Assembly (NCBI RefSeq): GCF_017876435.1
Contig: NZ_JAGIOA010000001.1
Location: forward strand, 2,852,001-2,916,000
From: Microbacterium phyllosphaerae
Lineage (GTDB): Bacteria; Actinomycetota; Actinomycetes; Actinomycetales; Microbacteriaceae
Direction of reading: 5' to 3'
DNA: 64,000 bases
Part shown: positions 46,050 through 55,705 of the stretch, piece by piece
Position numbering within the stretch: position 1 is the first letter of the stretch
Layout: every line of letters starts with the position of its first letter
The notes under the pieces: model-generated
Seen by the model: only the letters and a program-made list of their open reading frames with translations
The model's database searches: none
What the model was told of the DNA's origin: nothing
Program-made: the position numbers and the translations under genes

Positions 46050-47882
46050 GTGGTCCAGTTTGAAGTCCCCGCCGTCGTCCCCGCCGATCCCGATGCGAAC
46101 ATCGCCGACCTGCTGGCGAAGCGCGTCGAGGCCACGCCGGATCGTCCTCTGTTCGCGGTTCCCGACGGAGACGGATGGCGTGACATCTCCGCCGCCGATT
46201 TCCAGACCGCGGTGATCGCGCTCGCGAAGGGCTTCGTCGCTGCCGGCATCCAGCCGGGCGAGAAGGTGGGCTTCCTCGCCCGCACCACCTACGAGTGGAC
46301 CCTGGTCGACTTCGCGCTCTTCTACGCCGGCGCGGTGATGGTCCCGATCTACGAGACCAGCTCACCGTCGCAGATCCAGTGGATCCTCGAAGACTCCGGC
46401 GCGATCGCCGTCATGGTCGAGTCCCCCGAGCACTTCGCTCGGCTCGACGAGGTCCGCGGCGACCTCCCCCTGCTCCGCGAGGTCTGGCAGCTTCACCTCG
46501 GGGCCATCGACACGCTGACCGCCCAGGGAAAGTCGGTGACCGACGCCGAGATCGAGCGTCTCCGCAACATCGCCGTCGGATCCGACATCGCGACGCTCAT
46601 CTACACGTCCGGGTCGACGGGTCGCCCCAAGGGCTGCGTGCTCACGCACAGCAACTTCGTCGAGCTCTCGCGCAACTCGGCCAAGGCGTTGGACGCGGTC
46701 GTCCAGACCCCCGGATCCTCGACCCTGCTGTTCATCACGACTGCGCACGTCTTCGCTCGTTTCATCTCGATCCTGAACATCCACGCGGGCGTCCGCACCG
46801 GGCACCAGCCCGACACCCGACAGCTGCTGCCGGCACTCGGGTCCTTCAAGCCGACCTTCCTCCTCGCCGTGCCGCGCGTGTTCGAGAAGGTCTACAACTC
46901 GGCCGAGCAGAAGGCCGAGGCCGGCGGCAAGGGCAAGATCTTCCGGGCGGCGGCGGACGTCGCCATCGAGCACTCCAAGCTGCTCGAAGCGGGAAAGAGC
47001 GTCCCGTTCGGGACCCGGCTCAAGTTCGCCCTGTTCAACAAGCTCGTCTACAGCAAGCTGCGCGAAGCGATGGGCGGCAGGATCGTCTACGCCGTCTCGG
47101 GATCCGCTCCGCTCGGCGCGCGACTCGGTCACTTCTTCCACAGCCTCGGCGTCGTGATCCTCGAGGGCTACGGTCTCACCGAGACCACGGCTCCGGCCAC
47201 GGTGAACCTCGCCGACAAGTCGAAGATCGGCACAGTCGGCCCCGCTCTCCCCGGCGTCGGCGTACGACTCGCGGATGACGGCGAGATCGAGGTCCGAGGC
47301 GTCAACGTCTTCAAGGAGTACTGGAACAACCCCGAGGCCACGGCCGAGGCATTCAGCGAGGGCGGCTGGTTCCACACCGGAGACATCGGCAACTTCGACT
47401 CCGAGGGCTTCCTCACGATCACCGGCCGCAAGAAGGAGATCATCGTCACGGCCGGCGGCAAGAACGTCGCGCCCGCCGCACTCGAGGACCCGATCCGAGC
47501 CAACCCGATCATCGGTCAGGTCGTCGTCGTGGGCGACCAGCGCCCGTTCATCTCGGCGCTGATCACGCTCGACTCCGAGATGCTTCCCACCTGGCTCGCG
47601 AACGCCGGTCTCGACAAGGACATGTCGCTCGCCGTGGCCGCGAAGAACGACGCGGTACGTGCGGAGATCCAGAAGGCGGTGGATGCTGCCAATGCTCGCG
47701 TCTCGCGCGCCGAGTCCATCCGGAAGTTCACGATCCTCGACAGCGAGTGGACTGAGGCATCGGGTCACCTCACCCCCAAGCTGTCCATCAAGCGGAACGT
47801 GATCATGAGCGACTTCGCCGACGAGGTGGCCGCGATCTACGACGAGCCCGTTTCGACGACCAACGTCGCCATCGGGGGCTGA
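46050..47882 (+). CDS. fadD15: long-chain fatty acid--CoA ligase (FadD15-like)
   Basis: Activates fatty acids to acyl-CoA through an acyl-adenylate. The AMP-binding motif Tyr-Thr-Ser-Gly-Ser-Thr-Gly-Arg-Pro-Lys-Gly-Cys (about 189-200), Gly-Tyr-Gly-Leu-Thr-Glu-Thr (about 373) and Gly-Asp-Ile-Gly with Gly-Arg-Lys-Lys-Glu (about 450-470) are present. 610 residues. GTG start with AAGGAG six bases before. Its divergent neighbour plsC would use the acyl groups, so the two may be linked functionally. Confidence 0.92.
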   Translation: MVQFEVPAVVPADPDANIADLLAKRVEATPDRPLFAVPDGDGWRDISAADFQTAVIALAKGFVAAGIQPGEKVGFLARTTYEWTLVDFALFYAGAVMVPIYETSSPSQIQWILEDSGAIAVMVESPEHFARLDEVRGDLPLLREVWQLHLGAIDTLTAQGKSVTDAEIERLRNIAVGSDIATLIYTSGSTGRPKGCVLTHSNFVELSRNSAKALDAVVQTPGSSTLLFITTAHVFARFISILNIHAGVRTGHQPDTRQLLPALGSFKPTFLLAVPRVFEKVYNSAEQKAEAGGKGKIFRAAADVAIEHSKLLEAGKSVPFGTRLKFALFNKLVYSKLREAMGGRIVYAVSGSAPLGARLGHFFHSLGVVILEGYGLTETTAPATVNLADKSKIGTVGPALPGVGVRLADDGEIEVRGVNVFKEYWNNPEATAEAFSEGGWFHTGDIGNFDSEGFLTITGRKKEIIVTAGGKNVAPAALEDPIRANPIIGQVVVVGDQRPFISALITLDSEMLPTWLANAGLDKDMSLAVAAKNDAVRAEIQKAVDAANARVSRAESIRKFTILDSEWTEASGHLTPKLSIKRNVIMSDFADEVAAIYDEPVSTTNVAIGG

Positions 47883-47886
47883 GGCC

Positions 47887-47936
47887 CCTGTATATGAGAA
47901 GGGCCCCGCTTCGGCGGGGCCCTTCTCATATACAGG
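47887..47936. terminator. bidirectional terminator between fadD15 and def
   Basis: Perfect 23-base-pair stem (47887-47909 with 47914-47936) closed by a UUCG tetraloop, the strongest hairpin in the window. It starts five bases after the ligase stop and ends seven before the def stop. Confidence 0.92.
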
Positions 47937-47942
47937 TGCGAG

Positions 47943-48434
47943 TCAGAACCAGGAGCTCTCGCGCACCTCGCGCATCGCGCGCTTGCGGGTCTCGGCGTCG
48001 AGGCGGGTCAGGTACAGCTTGCCGTCGAGGTGATCCGTCTCGTGCTGCAGCGCCTGCGCCAGAAGACCGTCGCCCTCGAGTACCACGGGCTCGCCGTCGA
48101 GATCGATGCCCTCGACGCGCGCCCACGGGTGGCGAAGCGCATCGTGCCAGAGACCGGGAACAGACAGGCACCCCTCCCCCGTCGGCACGGGCTCGCCGCG
48201 GACCTCGGTCAGCACCGGGTTGAGCACGTAGCCGATGTCGCCGTCGATGTTGTAGCTGAACGCCCGAACGGCGACGCCGATCTGCGGAGCCGCGACACCG
48301 GCACGCCCCGGCACCTCCACGGTGTCGATGAGGTCGGCGACGAGAGCGCGCACTCCGTCATCGATCTGGTCGATCGGTGTGCAGACGGTGCGGAGCACGG
48401 GGTCTCCGAAGACCCGGATCTCACGGATGGACAT
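47943..48434 (-). CDS. def: peptide deformylase
   Basis: Removes the formyl group from nascent proteins; metal enzyme. All three motifs are seen: Gly-Val-Ala-Ala-Pro-Gln-Ile-Gly-Val (about 45-53), Glu-Gly-Cys-Leu-Ser-Val-Pro (about 92-98) and Gln-His-Glu-Thr-Asp-His-Leu-Asp-Gly (about 133-141; the HExxH helix). 163 residues. It shares one base with the end of the MinD-like gene (TGATG junction). Confidence 0.95.
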   Translation of the reverse strand: MSIREIRVFGDPVLRTVCTPIDQIDDGVRALVADLIDTVEVPGRAGVAAPQIGVAVRAFSYNIDGDIGYVLNPVLTEVRGEPVPTGEGCLSVPGLWHDALRHPWARVEGIDLDGEPVVLEGDGLLAQALQHETDHLDGKLYLTRLDAETRKRAMREVRESSWF

Positions 48435-50590
48435 CAGGCTCCCTTCGCCCGGAGTCCCTCGACCAGAAGCGCGGCGAGCTCACGAGCTGCGACCCGCGTC
48501 TCGGGCTGAAGGTTCGCGAACACGATGGTTCCGCCACCGGCGATCTGGGCGTCGTACGGCATCCGCACCACCTTCTTCGCGCGTGTGCGGAAATGGGTCT
48601 CGAGTTCGTTGAGACGCACCAGCGGTGCACCGGGTGTCGACTGGTTCAGCACGACCACCGCATCACGAGCCTGCTCGGCATACCCGTTGCTCTCCAGCCA
48701 GGTCAACGTCTCGGACGCGAGACGCGCCTCATCGACGCTGAGCCCCGACACGATCACGATCTGATCGGCGAGGTCGAGCGTCGCCGACATCACCGAATGG
48801 ACGATGCCCGTTCCGGTGTCGGTGAGCACGAGCGAGTAGTAGTGGGCAGCGACACCGGCCACGTCACGGTAGTCGTCGTCGCTGAAGGCCTCGGCGATCC
48901 GTGGATCCGAATCCGAGGCGAGCACGTCGAGGCGAGTGGCATCGCGTGCGACGATCGCGGAGATGTCGTGATAGCCCTTGACCTCGTCGTGGATGCGCAC
49001 GAGGTCGCGCACGGACTTGTTGTGATGCGGGCGCACGACGCGATCGGCGAGGGTGCCGCGGTCGGGGTTGGCGTCCACGGCGATCACGCGGTCATCGCGC
49101 GCGTCAGCGAGAGCCATGCCGAGCAACGCCGTGATGGTCGTCTTGCCCACACCGCCCTTGCGCGAGAGGACGGGGACGAACCGCGCCCCGCCGACGATCG
49201 GCGCGGCGATCCGCGCGCTCAGCGCCTTGCGCTCACGCGCACGGCGACCGTCTCCGATGTTGATCCTCCGGCCGGAGATCGTGTAGAGGAAATGACTCCA
49301 CGCGCCCTCCGGCTCCGGCTTCGTGAGTCGATGCGGGTCGAGCAGCCGATCCGCGGTGAGCAGGTCGGCGCTCTCGCGCGAAGAGTCGCCGAGATCGTCA
49401 AGTCGCTTCGCGGCGAGCTGCACCTCGGCGCGACCCGCTCGGGTCGCCTGAGTGGCGACGGTCTTGGGCTTCGATGCGTCCACTGACGGGCTCTCCTTCT
49501 GAGCGAGCGATGCCGCTGCCGACCTCCGCGACGTGGGGCCCGCCTCGACGTCGGCGCGCGCCTTGGCGACGAACGCTGCGGCTGCCGCGGCCTGCGCCGC
49601 GACAGTGTCGGTCGACGGGGACGTGGGCGACGGTCGCACCGCAGGAGCGGGCGAGGTGACGGGCTCGGACGCTTCCGGAGCGGAAGTCTGCTTCTCGGGC
49701 GCAGGCTTCTGCGCGATCGCGGGCTCGATCACAGGCTTAGGCGCGGGCGATGCCTCCGGCTCGGGCTCGGGCACGGGCACGGGCTCGGCAGTGTCCTCAG
49801 GCTCGGGCTCGACTTCGACCGCAGGCTCGACATCGCGCTCGGGCTCGGGCTCGACTGCGACCACAGGCTCGACATCGCGCTCGGGCTCGGGCTCGGGGTC
49901 GGGCTCGGATTCAGTTTCGACTTCAGCCTCAGCCTCAGCCTCGACCTCGACCTCAGGCTCGGGCTCGGGCTCGACCTCAGGCTCGGGCTCAGGCTCGGGC
50001 TCAGGCTCGGGCTCAGCTGCGGCGTCGAGTTCGGACTCTGCGGCCGGTGCGATCGAGGCATCGACATCGACCTCAGGCTCGGGCTCGGGCTCGGGCTCGA
50101 CCTCAGGCTCGGGCTCAGGCTCGGGCTCAGGCTCGGGCTCAGCTGCGGCGTCGAGTTCGGACTCTGCGGCCGGTGCGATCGAGGCATCGACATCGACCTC
50201 GGCCTCAGCCGCGGCGTCGGGCACCTCGTCGGTGCCGGACTCCGGCTCGGCGACAGCATCCTCCACCGATGCGGCCTCAATGGGCTCTGCGGGGAGCTCG
50301 ATGATCATCGGGGCAGAACCCAGTGATGGCTGCGAGGTCTCGATCGCGGCGGCAGTGTCGGCTGCCGCCTTGGCCGCGGCGACCGGCTCGTCGATGATGA
50401 GGTCGGCGACGACCTCACCGTCGACGATGCCGTCGTCCTCGAGCTCGTCCTCGTCGTCCTTCGGGAACACGACGCTCACCTGAGCCGTGTTGCCGAGGAT
50501 GCCGATTCCCGAGGTGTCCAGGGATGCGGCGTCGTCGAGCACCCCTCTGGACTCCTCGTCCGGCGTTCCTGCCACTTTCTTCGGGGTCAC
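48434..50590 (-). CDS. MinD/ParA-like ATPase with long Glu-Pro repeat region
   Basis: A 718-residue protein. The C-terminal 250 residues form a SIMIBI ATPase domain with a deviant Walker A (Arg-Lys-Gly-Gly-Val-Gly-Lys-Thr-Thr, about residue 480), resembling actinobacterial MinD-like proteins near secretion systems and cell-pole factors. The N-terminal 450 residues are low-complexity: acidic, then about 150 residues of Glu-Pro repeats with two units of 42 residues (126 bp) and shorter 14-residue units, then an Ala/Pro/Ser linker. GTG start with GGAG upstream. Partner and function unknown; surface tethering or a flexible scaffold are guesses. Confidence 0.75.
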   Translation of the reverse strand: MTPKKVAGTPDEESRGVLDDAASLDTSGIGILGNTAQVSVVFPKDDEDELEDDGIVDGEVVADLIIDEPVAAAKAAADTAAAIETSQPSLGSAPMIIELPAEPIEAASVEDAVAEPESGTDEVPDAAAEAEVDVDASIAPAAESELDAAAEPEPEPEPEPEPEVEPEPEPEPEVDVDASIAPAAESELDAAAEPEPEPEPEPEPEVEPEPEPEVEVEAEAEAEVETESEPDPEPEPERDVEPVVAVEPEPERDVEPAVEVEPEPEDTAEPVPVPEPEPEASPAPKPVIEPAIAQKPAPEKQTSAPEASEPVTSPAPAVRPSPTSPSTDTVAAQAAAAAAFVAKARADVEAGPTSRRSAAASLAQKESPSVDASKPKTVATQATRAGRAEVQLAAKRLDDLGDSSRESADLLTADRLLDPHRLTKPEPEGAWSHFLYTISGRRINIGDGRRARERKALSARIAAPIVGGARFVPVLSRKGGVGKTTITALLGMALADARDDRVIAVDANPDRGTLADRVVRPHHNKSVRDLVRIHDEVKGYHDISAIVARDATRLDVLASDSDPRIAEAFSDDDYRDVAGVAAHYYSLVLTDTGTGIVHSVMSATLDLADQIVIVSGLSVDEARLASETLTWLESNGYAEQARDAVVVLNQSTPGAPLVRLNELETHFRTRAKKVVRMPYDAQIAGGGTIVFANLQPETRVAARELAALLVEGLRAKGA
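49822..49895 (-). repeat. 42-bp direct repeat inside the MinD-like gene
   Basis: A segment beginning at 49822 recurs at 49864 (42-base offset, about 32 bases identical), encoding the 14-residue unit around Pro-Glu-Pro-Glu-Arg-Asp-Val-Glu-Pro. Confidence 0.7.
49970..50200 (-). repeat. 126-bp tandem duplication inside the MinD-like gene
   Basis: About 105 bases at 49970-50074 recur identically at 50096-50200, an offset of 126 bases (42 codons). The unit encodes the Asp-Val-Asp-Ala-Ser-Ile-Ala-Pro stretch plus Glu-Pro runs. Near-perfect identity suggests a recent duplication and possible copy-number variation. Confidence 0.8.
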
Positions 50591-50604
50591 GTTGTCGCTC
50601 CAAG

Positions 50605-50655
50605 CTTGTGCGGGCCTCGGGTGCGCTGCGTCGAGCGCGGCCTCGCCCGCACAAG
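50605..50655 (-). terminator. hairpin between pyc and the MinD-like gene
   Basis: Perfect 11-base-pair arms (50605-50615 with 50645-50655) around a 29-base, GC-rich loop. It starts directly after the pyc stop. The large loop and lack of a T-run make it a doubtful terminator; it could instead shape the leader of the downstream gene. Confidence 0.4.
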
Positions 50656-50656
50656 A

Positions 50657-53600
50657 TTAGTGCGCCGGGCTGATGACGACCAAAAGATCTCCTGCTTCGA
50701 CCTGCTGGGTGGCACCGATGGCGAGCCGTTCGACGACACCGTCGACCGAGGCGGTGATGGCCGCCTCCATCTTCATGGCCTCGATCGACGCGACCGGCTC
50801 GCCAGCACGCACGGAGGCGCCGATCTCGACCTTGAGCGTCACCACTCCCGAGAACGGCGCCGCGACCTGGCCCGGCACCGAAGTGTCGGCCTTCTCGACC
50901 TCGTGGGCGTCGACAGCCACCGCGCGATCGCGCACGAACACCGGTCGCAGTTGACCGTTGAGAGTGGTCATGACCGTGCGCATGCCCTTGTCGTCAGCAT
51001 CGCCGATGGCCTCGAGCCCGACGAACAGCTGGACTCCTCGGTCGATCTCGACGAGGTGCTCCTGACCCTGCACGAGTCCGTACAGGTAGTCGCTGGTGTC
51101 CAGCACCGAGAGATCGCCGAACTGCTCCCGCATCTGCGTGAACTCGCGCATCGGCGCAGGGAACAGCAGCGTGTTCAGTCGCGCACGTCGCGTCGCGCTG
51201 TCGCCCGCCAGCGCCGCCTCGTCCTCCGCCGAGATCTCGGTGACCCCTGTGCGGACGGCACGACCGGCCAGCACCTTGGTCCGGAACGGCTCCGGCCACC
51301 CGCCGGGGAGGTCACCGAGCTCACCCGCCATGAACCCCACGACGGAATCCGGGACGTCGTACTTGCCGGGGTTGGCCTCGAAATCCGCGGGGTCGGCTTT
51401 CACGGCCGCGAGGTGCAGAGCGAGATCGCCGACGACCTTCGACGACGGGGTCACCTTGGGCACTCGACCGAGGATGCGGTCGGCCGCGGCATACATGTCC
51501 TCGATGAGCTCGAAGTCGTCCGCCAGCCCGAGCGCCTTGGCCTGCTGCCGGAGGTTCGAGAGCTGACCGCCCGGGATCTCATGGTGGTAGACGCGTCCTG
51601 TGGGACCCGGCAGGCCGGATTCGAACGGCGCGTAGACACGGCGCACCGCCTCCCAGTACGGCTCGAGGTCGGAGACGTTGCCGAGATCGATGCCGCTGTC
51701 GCGGTCGGTGTGCGCAAGCGCGGCGACGAGCGACGACAGCGACGGCTGGCTCGTGGTCCCCGAGAGCGGCGCGGATGCCGCATCCACGGCGTCCACTCCC
51801 GCGGCGCTTGCCGCGAGAAGCGTCGCGAGCTGCCCACCGGGGGTGTCATGCGTGTGCAGATGCACGGGGAGGTCGAACCGCTCGCGCAGAGCCGTGACGA
51901 GCTTCGCGGCCGCGGCGGGGCGCAGCAGTCCTGCCATGTCCTTGATGGCGATGATGTGGGCACCGGCCGCCACGATCTGCTCGGCGAGGCGCAGGTAGTA
52001 GTCGAGCGTGTAGAGGTCCTCGGCCGGGTTGAGCAGGTCACCCGTGTAGCAGAGCGCCACCTCGGCGACCGCCGTGCCGGTGTTGCGGACCGCTTCGATC
52101 GCGGGGCGCATCTGCTCGACGTCGTTGAGCGCGTCGAAGATCCGGAAGATGTCGACGCCGCTGGCGGCCGCCTCCTGCACGAAGGCCTCGGTCACCGCCG
52201 TCGGGTACGGGGTGTAGCCCACCGTGTTGCGCCCGCGGAGCAGCATCTGGATCGCGACGTTCGGGAGCGCTGCTCGGAGCTTGTCGAGCCGCTCCCAGGG
52301 GTCCTCTCCGAGGAATCGGAGCGCGACGTCGTAGGTCGCACCGCCCCAGGCTTCGACGGAGAGAAGTCCCGGCGTCAGCCGGGCGATGTGCGGCGCGACG
52401 GCCACGAGGTCTCGCGTGCGCACCCGTGTCGCGAGCAGCGACTGGTGCGCGTCCCGGAAGGTCGTGTCCGTGATCGCGAGGGCGCTCTGCGCTCGCAGGC
52501 TCTTGGCGAAGCCCTCGGGGCCGAGCTCGAGGAGCCGCTGGCGCGAACCCGCCGCGGGCTCGGCCGCGAGGTCGATCTTCGGCAGCTTCGCCCGGGGATC
52601 GATCGAGCCCGGGTGCGTGCCGTGCGGCTTGTTGACCGTGACGTCGACGAGCCAGTTCAGGATCCTCGTGCCACGGTCCTTCGACTCGCGCCCGCGGAGC
52701 AGATCCGGGCGCTCGTCGATGAACGACGTGCTCACGTCGCCGGCGATGAACGCGTCGTCGTCCAGCAGTGCCTGGAGGAAGGGGATGTTCGTCGAGACGC
52801 CGCGGATGCGGAACTCGGCCAACGCACGCCTCGCCCGTGCCACAGCCGCCGGGAAGTCGCGGCCGCGGCAGGTCAGCTTCGCCAGCATCGAGTCGAAGTG
52901 CGGGCTGATCTGCGCACCCTGATGCACCGTGCCGCCGTCGAGCCGGATCCCGGCGCCGCCGGGCGAACGGTAGGTGGTGATCTTGCCGGTGTCCGGACGG
53001 AACCCCTGCGTGGGGTCCTCAGTCGTGATACGGCACTGCAGCGCGGCGCCCCGCACGTGCAGGTTCTGCTGCTCGAGACCCAGCTCGGCGAGCGTCTGAC
53101 CGGCCGCGATGCGCATCTGGCTCTGAACGAGGTCGACGTCGGTCACCTCTTCGGTGACGGTGTGCTCGACCTGGATGCGCGGGTTCATCTCGATGAAGAC
53201 GACCTCACCGGTGCGCTCCCCCGCCGTCTCCAGCAGGAACTCCACCGTGCCGGCGTTCTCGTATCCGATAGACCGGGCGAAGGCGACGGCGTATCCGTGC
53301 AGCGCGGTGCGGATGCTGTCGTCGAGGTTCGGGGCCGGTGCGATCTCGACCACCTTCTGGTGACGGCGCTGCACCGAGCAGTCGCGCTCGAAGAGATGCA
53401 CAATCTCGCCCGACTTGTCGGCGAGGATCTGCACCTCGATGTGGCGCGGACGCAGCACCGCCTGCTCCAGGAACATCCGCGGATCGCCGAACGCGCTGGC
53501 CGCCTCGCGCATGGCCTCGGCGAGAGCGGGGGCGAGTTCGGCAGCGCTCTCGACGCGGCGCATGCCGCGGCCGCCGCCACCCGCGACGGCCTTGGCGAAC

Positions 53601-54064
53601 AGGGGGAAGCCGATCTCGGCGGACTGGGCGACGAGCGCGTCGACGTCATCGGATGCCTCGGTCGACCGGAGCACGGGGACCCCGGCCTCGATCGCATGAC
53701 GCTTGGCCTCGACCTTGTTGCCCGCCATCTCGAGGACCTTCGCGGGCGGACCGATGAAGACGATGCCGTTCGCGGCCGCCTTCTCGGCGAGCTCCGGGTT
53801 CTCGGAGAGGAACCCGTACCCCGGGTAGATCGCGTCGGCACCCGCATCCTTCGCGACCCGGATGATCTCGTCGACGTCGAGGTAGGCGCGGACCGGATGA
53901 CCCCGTTCGCCGATCTCGTACGCCTCATCGGCTTTGAGCCGATGGACCGATCCACGGTCTTCGTGCGGGAAGACCGCGACCGTTCTCGCCCCGACTTCGA
54001 AAGCCGCACGGAAGGCACGGATCGCGATCTCGCCGCGGTTCGCCACAAGGATCTTCTGGAACAT
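50657..54064 (-). CDS. pyc: pyruvate carboxylase
   Basis: Biotin enzyme that makes oxaloacetate from pyruvate and bicarbonate, refilling the TCA cycle. The 1135-residue chain has the biotin carboxylase domain (Lys-Ile-Leu-Val-Ala-Asn-Arg-Gly-Glu-Ile-Ala at the start; Gly-Gly-Gly-Gly-Arg-Gly-Met near 165), the carboxyltransferase barrel (Asp-Thr-Thr-Phe-Arg-Asp-Ala-His-Gln-Ser near 540), and the C-terminal biotinyl domain with Glu-Ala-Met-Lys-Met-Glu (about 1104). The ATG at 54064 has GAGG six bases before; a start six bases earlier is possible. Single-chain form, as in other Actinobacteria. Confidence 0.96.
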   Translation of the reverse strand: MFQKILVANRGEIAIRAFRAAFEVGARTVAVFPHEDRGSVHRLKADEAYEIGERGHPVRAYLDVDEIIRVAKDAGADAIYPGYGFLSENPELAEKAAANGIVFIGPPAKVLEMAGNKVEAKRHAIEAGVPVLRSTEASDDVDALVAQSAEIGFPLFAKAVAGGGGRGMRRVESAAELAPALAEAMREAASAFGDPRMFLEQAVLRPRHIEVQILADKSGEIVHLFERDCSVQRRHQKVVEIAPAPNLDDSIRTALHGYAVAFARSIGYENAGTVEFLLETAGERTGEVVFIEMNPRIQVEHTVTEEVTDVDLVQSQMRIAAGQTLAELGLEQQNLHVRGAALQCRITTEDPTQGFRPDTGKITTYRSPGGAGIRLDGGTVHQGAQISPHFDSMLAKLTCRGRDFPAAVARARRALAEFRIRGVSTNIPFLQALLDDDAFIAGDVSTSFIDERPDLLRGRESKDRGTRILNWLVDVTVNKPHGTHPGSIDPRAKLPKIDLAAEPAAGSRQRLLELGPEGFAKSLRAQSALAITDTTFRDAHQSLLATRVRTRDLVAVAPHIARLTPGLLSVEAWGGATYDVALRFLGEDPWERLDKLRAALPNVAIQMLLRGRNTVGYTPYPTAVTEAFVQEAAASGVDIFRIFDALNDVEQMRPAIEAVRNTGTAVAEVALCYTGDLLNPAEDLYTLDYYLRLAEQIVAAGAHIIAIKDMAGLLRPAAAAKLVTALRERFDLPVHLHTHDTPGGQLATLLAASAAGVDAVDAASAPLSGTTSQPSLSSLVAALAHTDRDSGIDLGNVSDLEPYWEAVRRVYAPFESGLPGPTGRVYHHEIPGGQLSNLRQQAKALGLADDFELIEDMYAAADRILGRVPKVTPSSKVVGDLALHLAAVKADPADFEANPGKYDVPDSVVGFMAGELGDLPGGWPEPFRTKVLAGRAVRTGVTEISAEDEAALAGDSATRRARLNTLLFPAPMREFTQMREQFGDLSVLDTSDYLYGLVQGQEHLVEIDRGVQLFVGLEAIGDADDKGMRTVMTTLNGQLRPVFVRDRAVAVDAHEVEKADTSVPGQVAAPFSGVVTLKVEIGASVRAGEPVASIEAMKMEAAITASVDGVVERLAIGATQQVEAGDLLVVISPAH

Positions 54065-54151
54065 GCACACCTCTGGGGGCTCGATGCACGCCTGATTCGT
54101 CGCGCATGGGGCGGGGCTGAGTGTGCACCCAGCCTAGGGGAAGGTAACGTG

Positions 54152-54970
54152 GTGTTCGTGCACGTACTCAGCGTCAGCTCTCTCAAGGGAGGCGTCGGCA
54201 AGACGACCGTGACCCTCGGCTTGGCCTCAGCGGCCTTCGCCCGTGGTGTCCGAACGCTCGTCGTCGACCTCGACCCGCAGTCCGATGTGTCCACTGGCAT
54301 GGACATCCAGGTGGCCGGCCGGCTCAACATCGCCGATGTCCTGGCGAACCCGAAGGAGAAGGTCGTCCGTCAGGCGATCACCTCGAGCGGCTGGGCGAAG
54401 GTGCACCCCGGAACCATCGATGTGCTGATCGGCAGCCCGTCCGCGATCAACTTCGACGGCCCGCACCCGAGCGTCCGCGACGTCTGGAAGCTCGAAGAGG
54501 CGCTGGCAGCGGTCGAAGCCGACTACGACCTGGTCCTCGTCGACTGCGCGCCGTCGCTCAACGCCCTCACGCGCACCGCGTGGGCGGCCAGCGACCGCGT
54601 CATGGTCGTGACCGAACCGGGACTCTTCTCCGTCGCCGCAGCCGACCGCGCACTTCGCGCGATCGAGGAGATCCGCCGAGGCCTCTCCCCTCGCCTGCAG
54701 CCGCTCGGCATCGTCGTGAACCGTGTGCGACCGCAGTCGATCGAGCACCAGTTCCGCATCAAAGAACTGCGCGACATGTTCGGCCCGCTCGTCCTCTCTC
54801 CGCAGCTGCCCGAGCGCACATCGCTGCAGCAGGCTCAGGGCGCGGCGAAGCCGCTGCACATCTGGCCCGGAGACTCGGCACAGGAACTCGCCTCCGACTT
54901 CGACCAGCTGCTCGACCGGATCATCCGCACCGGTCGCATCCAGGTCGCGGACTCGGGCGCACAGGCCTGA
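54152..54970 (+). CDS. ParA family ATPase
   Basis: ParA/MinD-type ATPase of 272 residues. The deviant Walker A is Lys-Gly-Gly-Val-Gly-Lys-Thr-Thr (about 12-19), followed by Val-Asp-Leu-Asp-Pro-Gln-Ser-Asp (Walker A') and Val-Leu-Val-Asp-Cys-Ala-Pro-Ser (Walker B). The GTG at 54152 has AGGGGAAGG upstream; GTG at 54149 or 54158 are alternatives. It sits before a MerR gene, as Rv1708 does in M. tuberculosis, and no parB is adjacent, so it is probably not the chromosomal ParA but a positioning or regulatory relative. Confidence 0.88.
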   Translation: MFVHVLSVSSLKGGVGKTTVTLGLASAAFARGVRTLVVDLDPQSDVSTGMDIQVAGRLNIADVLANPKEKVVRQAITSSGWAKVHPGTIDVLIGSPSAINFDGPHPSVRDVWKLEEALAAVEADYDLVLVDCAPSLNALTRTAWAASDRVMVVTEPGLFSVAAADRALRAIEEIRRGLSPRLQPLGIVVNRVRPQSIEHQFRIKELRDMFGPLVLSPQLPERTSLQQAQGAAKPLHIWPGDSAQELASDFDQLLDRIIRTGRIQVADSGAQA

Positions 54971-54988
54971 CCGCCCCGCAGACAGCAG

Positions 54989-55018
54989 AACGGCCATCCT
55001 CTCGCGAGGGTGGCCGTT
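54989..55018. terminator. terminator between parA-like gene and MerR gene
   Basis: A 12-base arm pair (54989-55000 with 55007-55018) with one G-T wobble, followed by TTTCTTCG. It lies between convergent genes. Confidence 0.78.
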
Positions 55019-55060
55019 TCTTCGTCTGGGGTCTGGGGTGCGGCTCGCGGCCGCGGATGC

Positions 55061-55606
55061 TCAGGCGGATCGCTTGGAGCGGCGCGCGGACAGCTCGTCG
55101 ACGGGGTCGGGGGCCGTAGCATCGAATGCGACCAGCGTGGACTCCACCTCGCGGAGCACCTTTCCGACGGCGATGCCGAACACGCCCTGGCCACGACTCA
55201 CGAGGTCGATGACCTCGTCGTTCGAGGTGCAGAGATAGACGGATGCTCCGTCGCTCATGAGCGTGGTTCCTGCGAGATCGCGGATGCCGGCTCGGCGGAG
55301 CTCGTCGACGGCCGTGCGGATCTGCTGCAGTGAGATCCCGGTGTCGAGCAGACTCTTCACGAGCTTGAGGACGAGGATGTCGCGGAAGCCGTACAGCCGC
55401 TGCGACCCCGAGCCGCTGGCGCCGCGCACGGTGGGCTCCACCAGCTCGGTGCGGGCCCAGTAGTCCAGCTGACGGTAGGTGATGCCCGCTGCACGAGCAG
55501 CCACGGCACCGCGGTAGCCGACCTCGTCGTCCATGGCCGGAAGACCGTCCGTGAAGAGGAGTTCGGGTACGAACCGCGGGTCGCCTGCACGCTCATCCGC
55601 ATTCAT
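55061..55606 (-). CDS. MerR family transcriptional regulator
   Basis: 181-residue regulator with a MerR winged-helix domain: Ile-Thr-Tyr-Arg-Gln-Leu-Asp-Tyr-Trp-Ala-Arg (about 42-52), Gly-Ser-Gly-Ser-Gln-Arg-Leu-Tyr-Gly-Phe-Arg-Asp (about 64-75) and a helical region after that. There is no cysteine-rich metal-binding tail; the rest is a putative sensor or dimerisation part. GGGAGGA lies before the ATG. By position and pairing with the next two genes it matches the Rv1830-type regulator, linked in mycobacteria to growth and antibiotic tolerance. Confidence 0.87.
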   Translation of the reverse strand: MNADERAGDPRFVPELLFTDGLPAMDDEVGYRGAVAARAAGITYRQLDYWARTELVEPTVRGASGSGSQRLYGFRDILVLKLVKSLLDTGISLQQIRTAVDELRRAGIRDLAGTTLMSDGASVYLCTSNDEVIDLVSRGQGVFGIAVGKVLREVESTLVAFDATAPDPVDELSARRSKRSA

Positions 55607-55705
55607 CTGAAATCCTCCCTGGAGCTGTTACCTCCACGCTAGAGCAGGCCTCCGGCACCGGCAATGACATCCGCACCGCGCCGAAGGTGTGTCGCAATCA
55701 GTTCG

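Noticed and set aside
49822..50200. Repeats in the MinD-like gene as a possible CRISPR or mobile element
   Set aside because: They keep the reading frame (multiples of 42 bases) and encode Glu-Pro repeats.
49533..50483. Open frame on the plus strand with Ser-Gly repeats
   Set aside because: It is the mirror of the Glu-Pro codons of the MinD-like gene on the other strand; no start signal or family match.
50606..54151. Upstream extension of the parA-like frame
   Set aside because: The extension is antisense to pyc; the ParA domain starts right after the GTG codons at 54149-54158.
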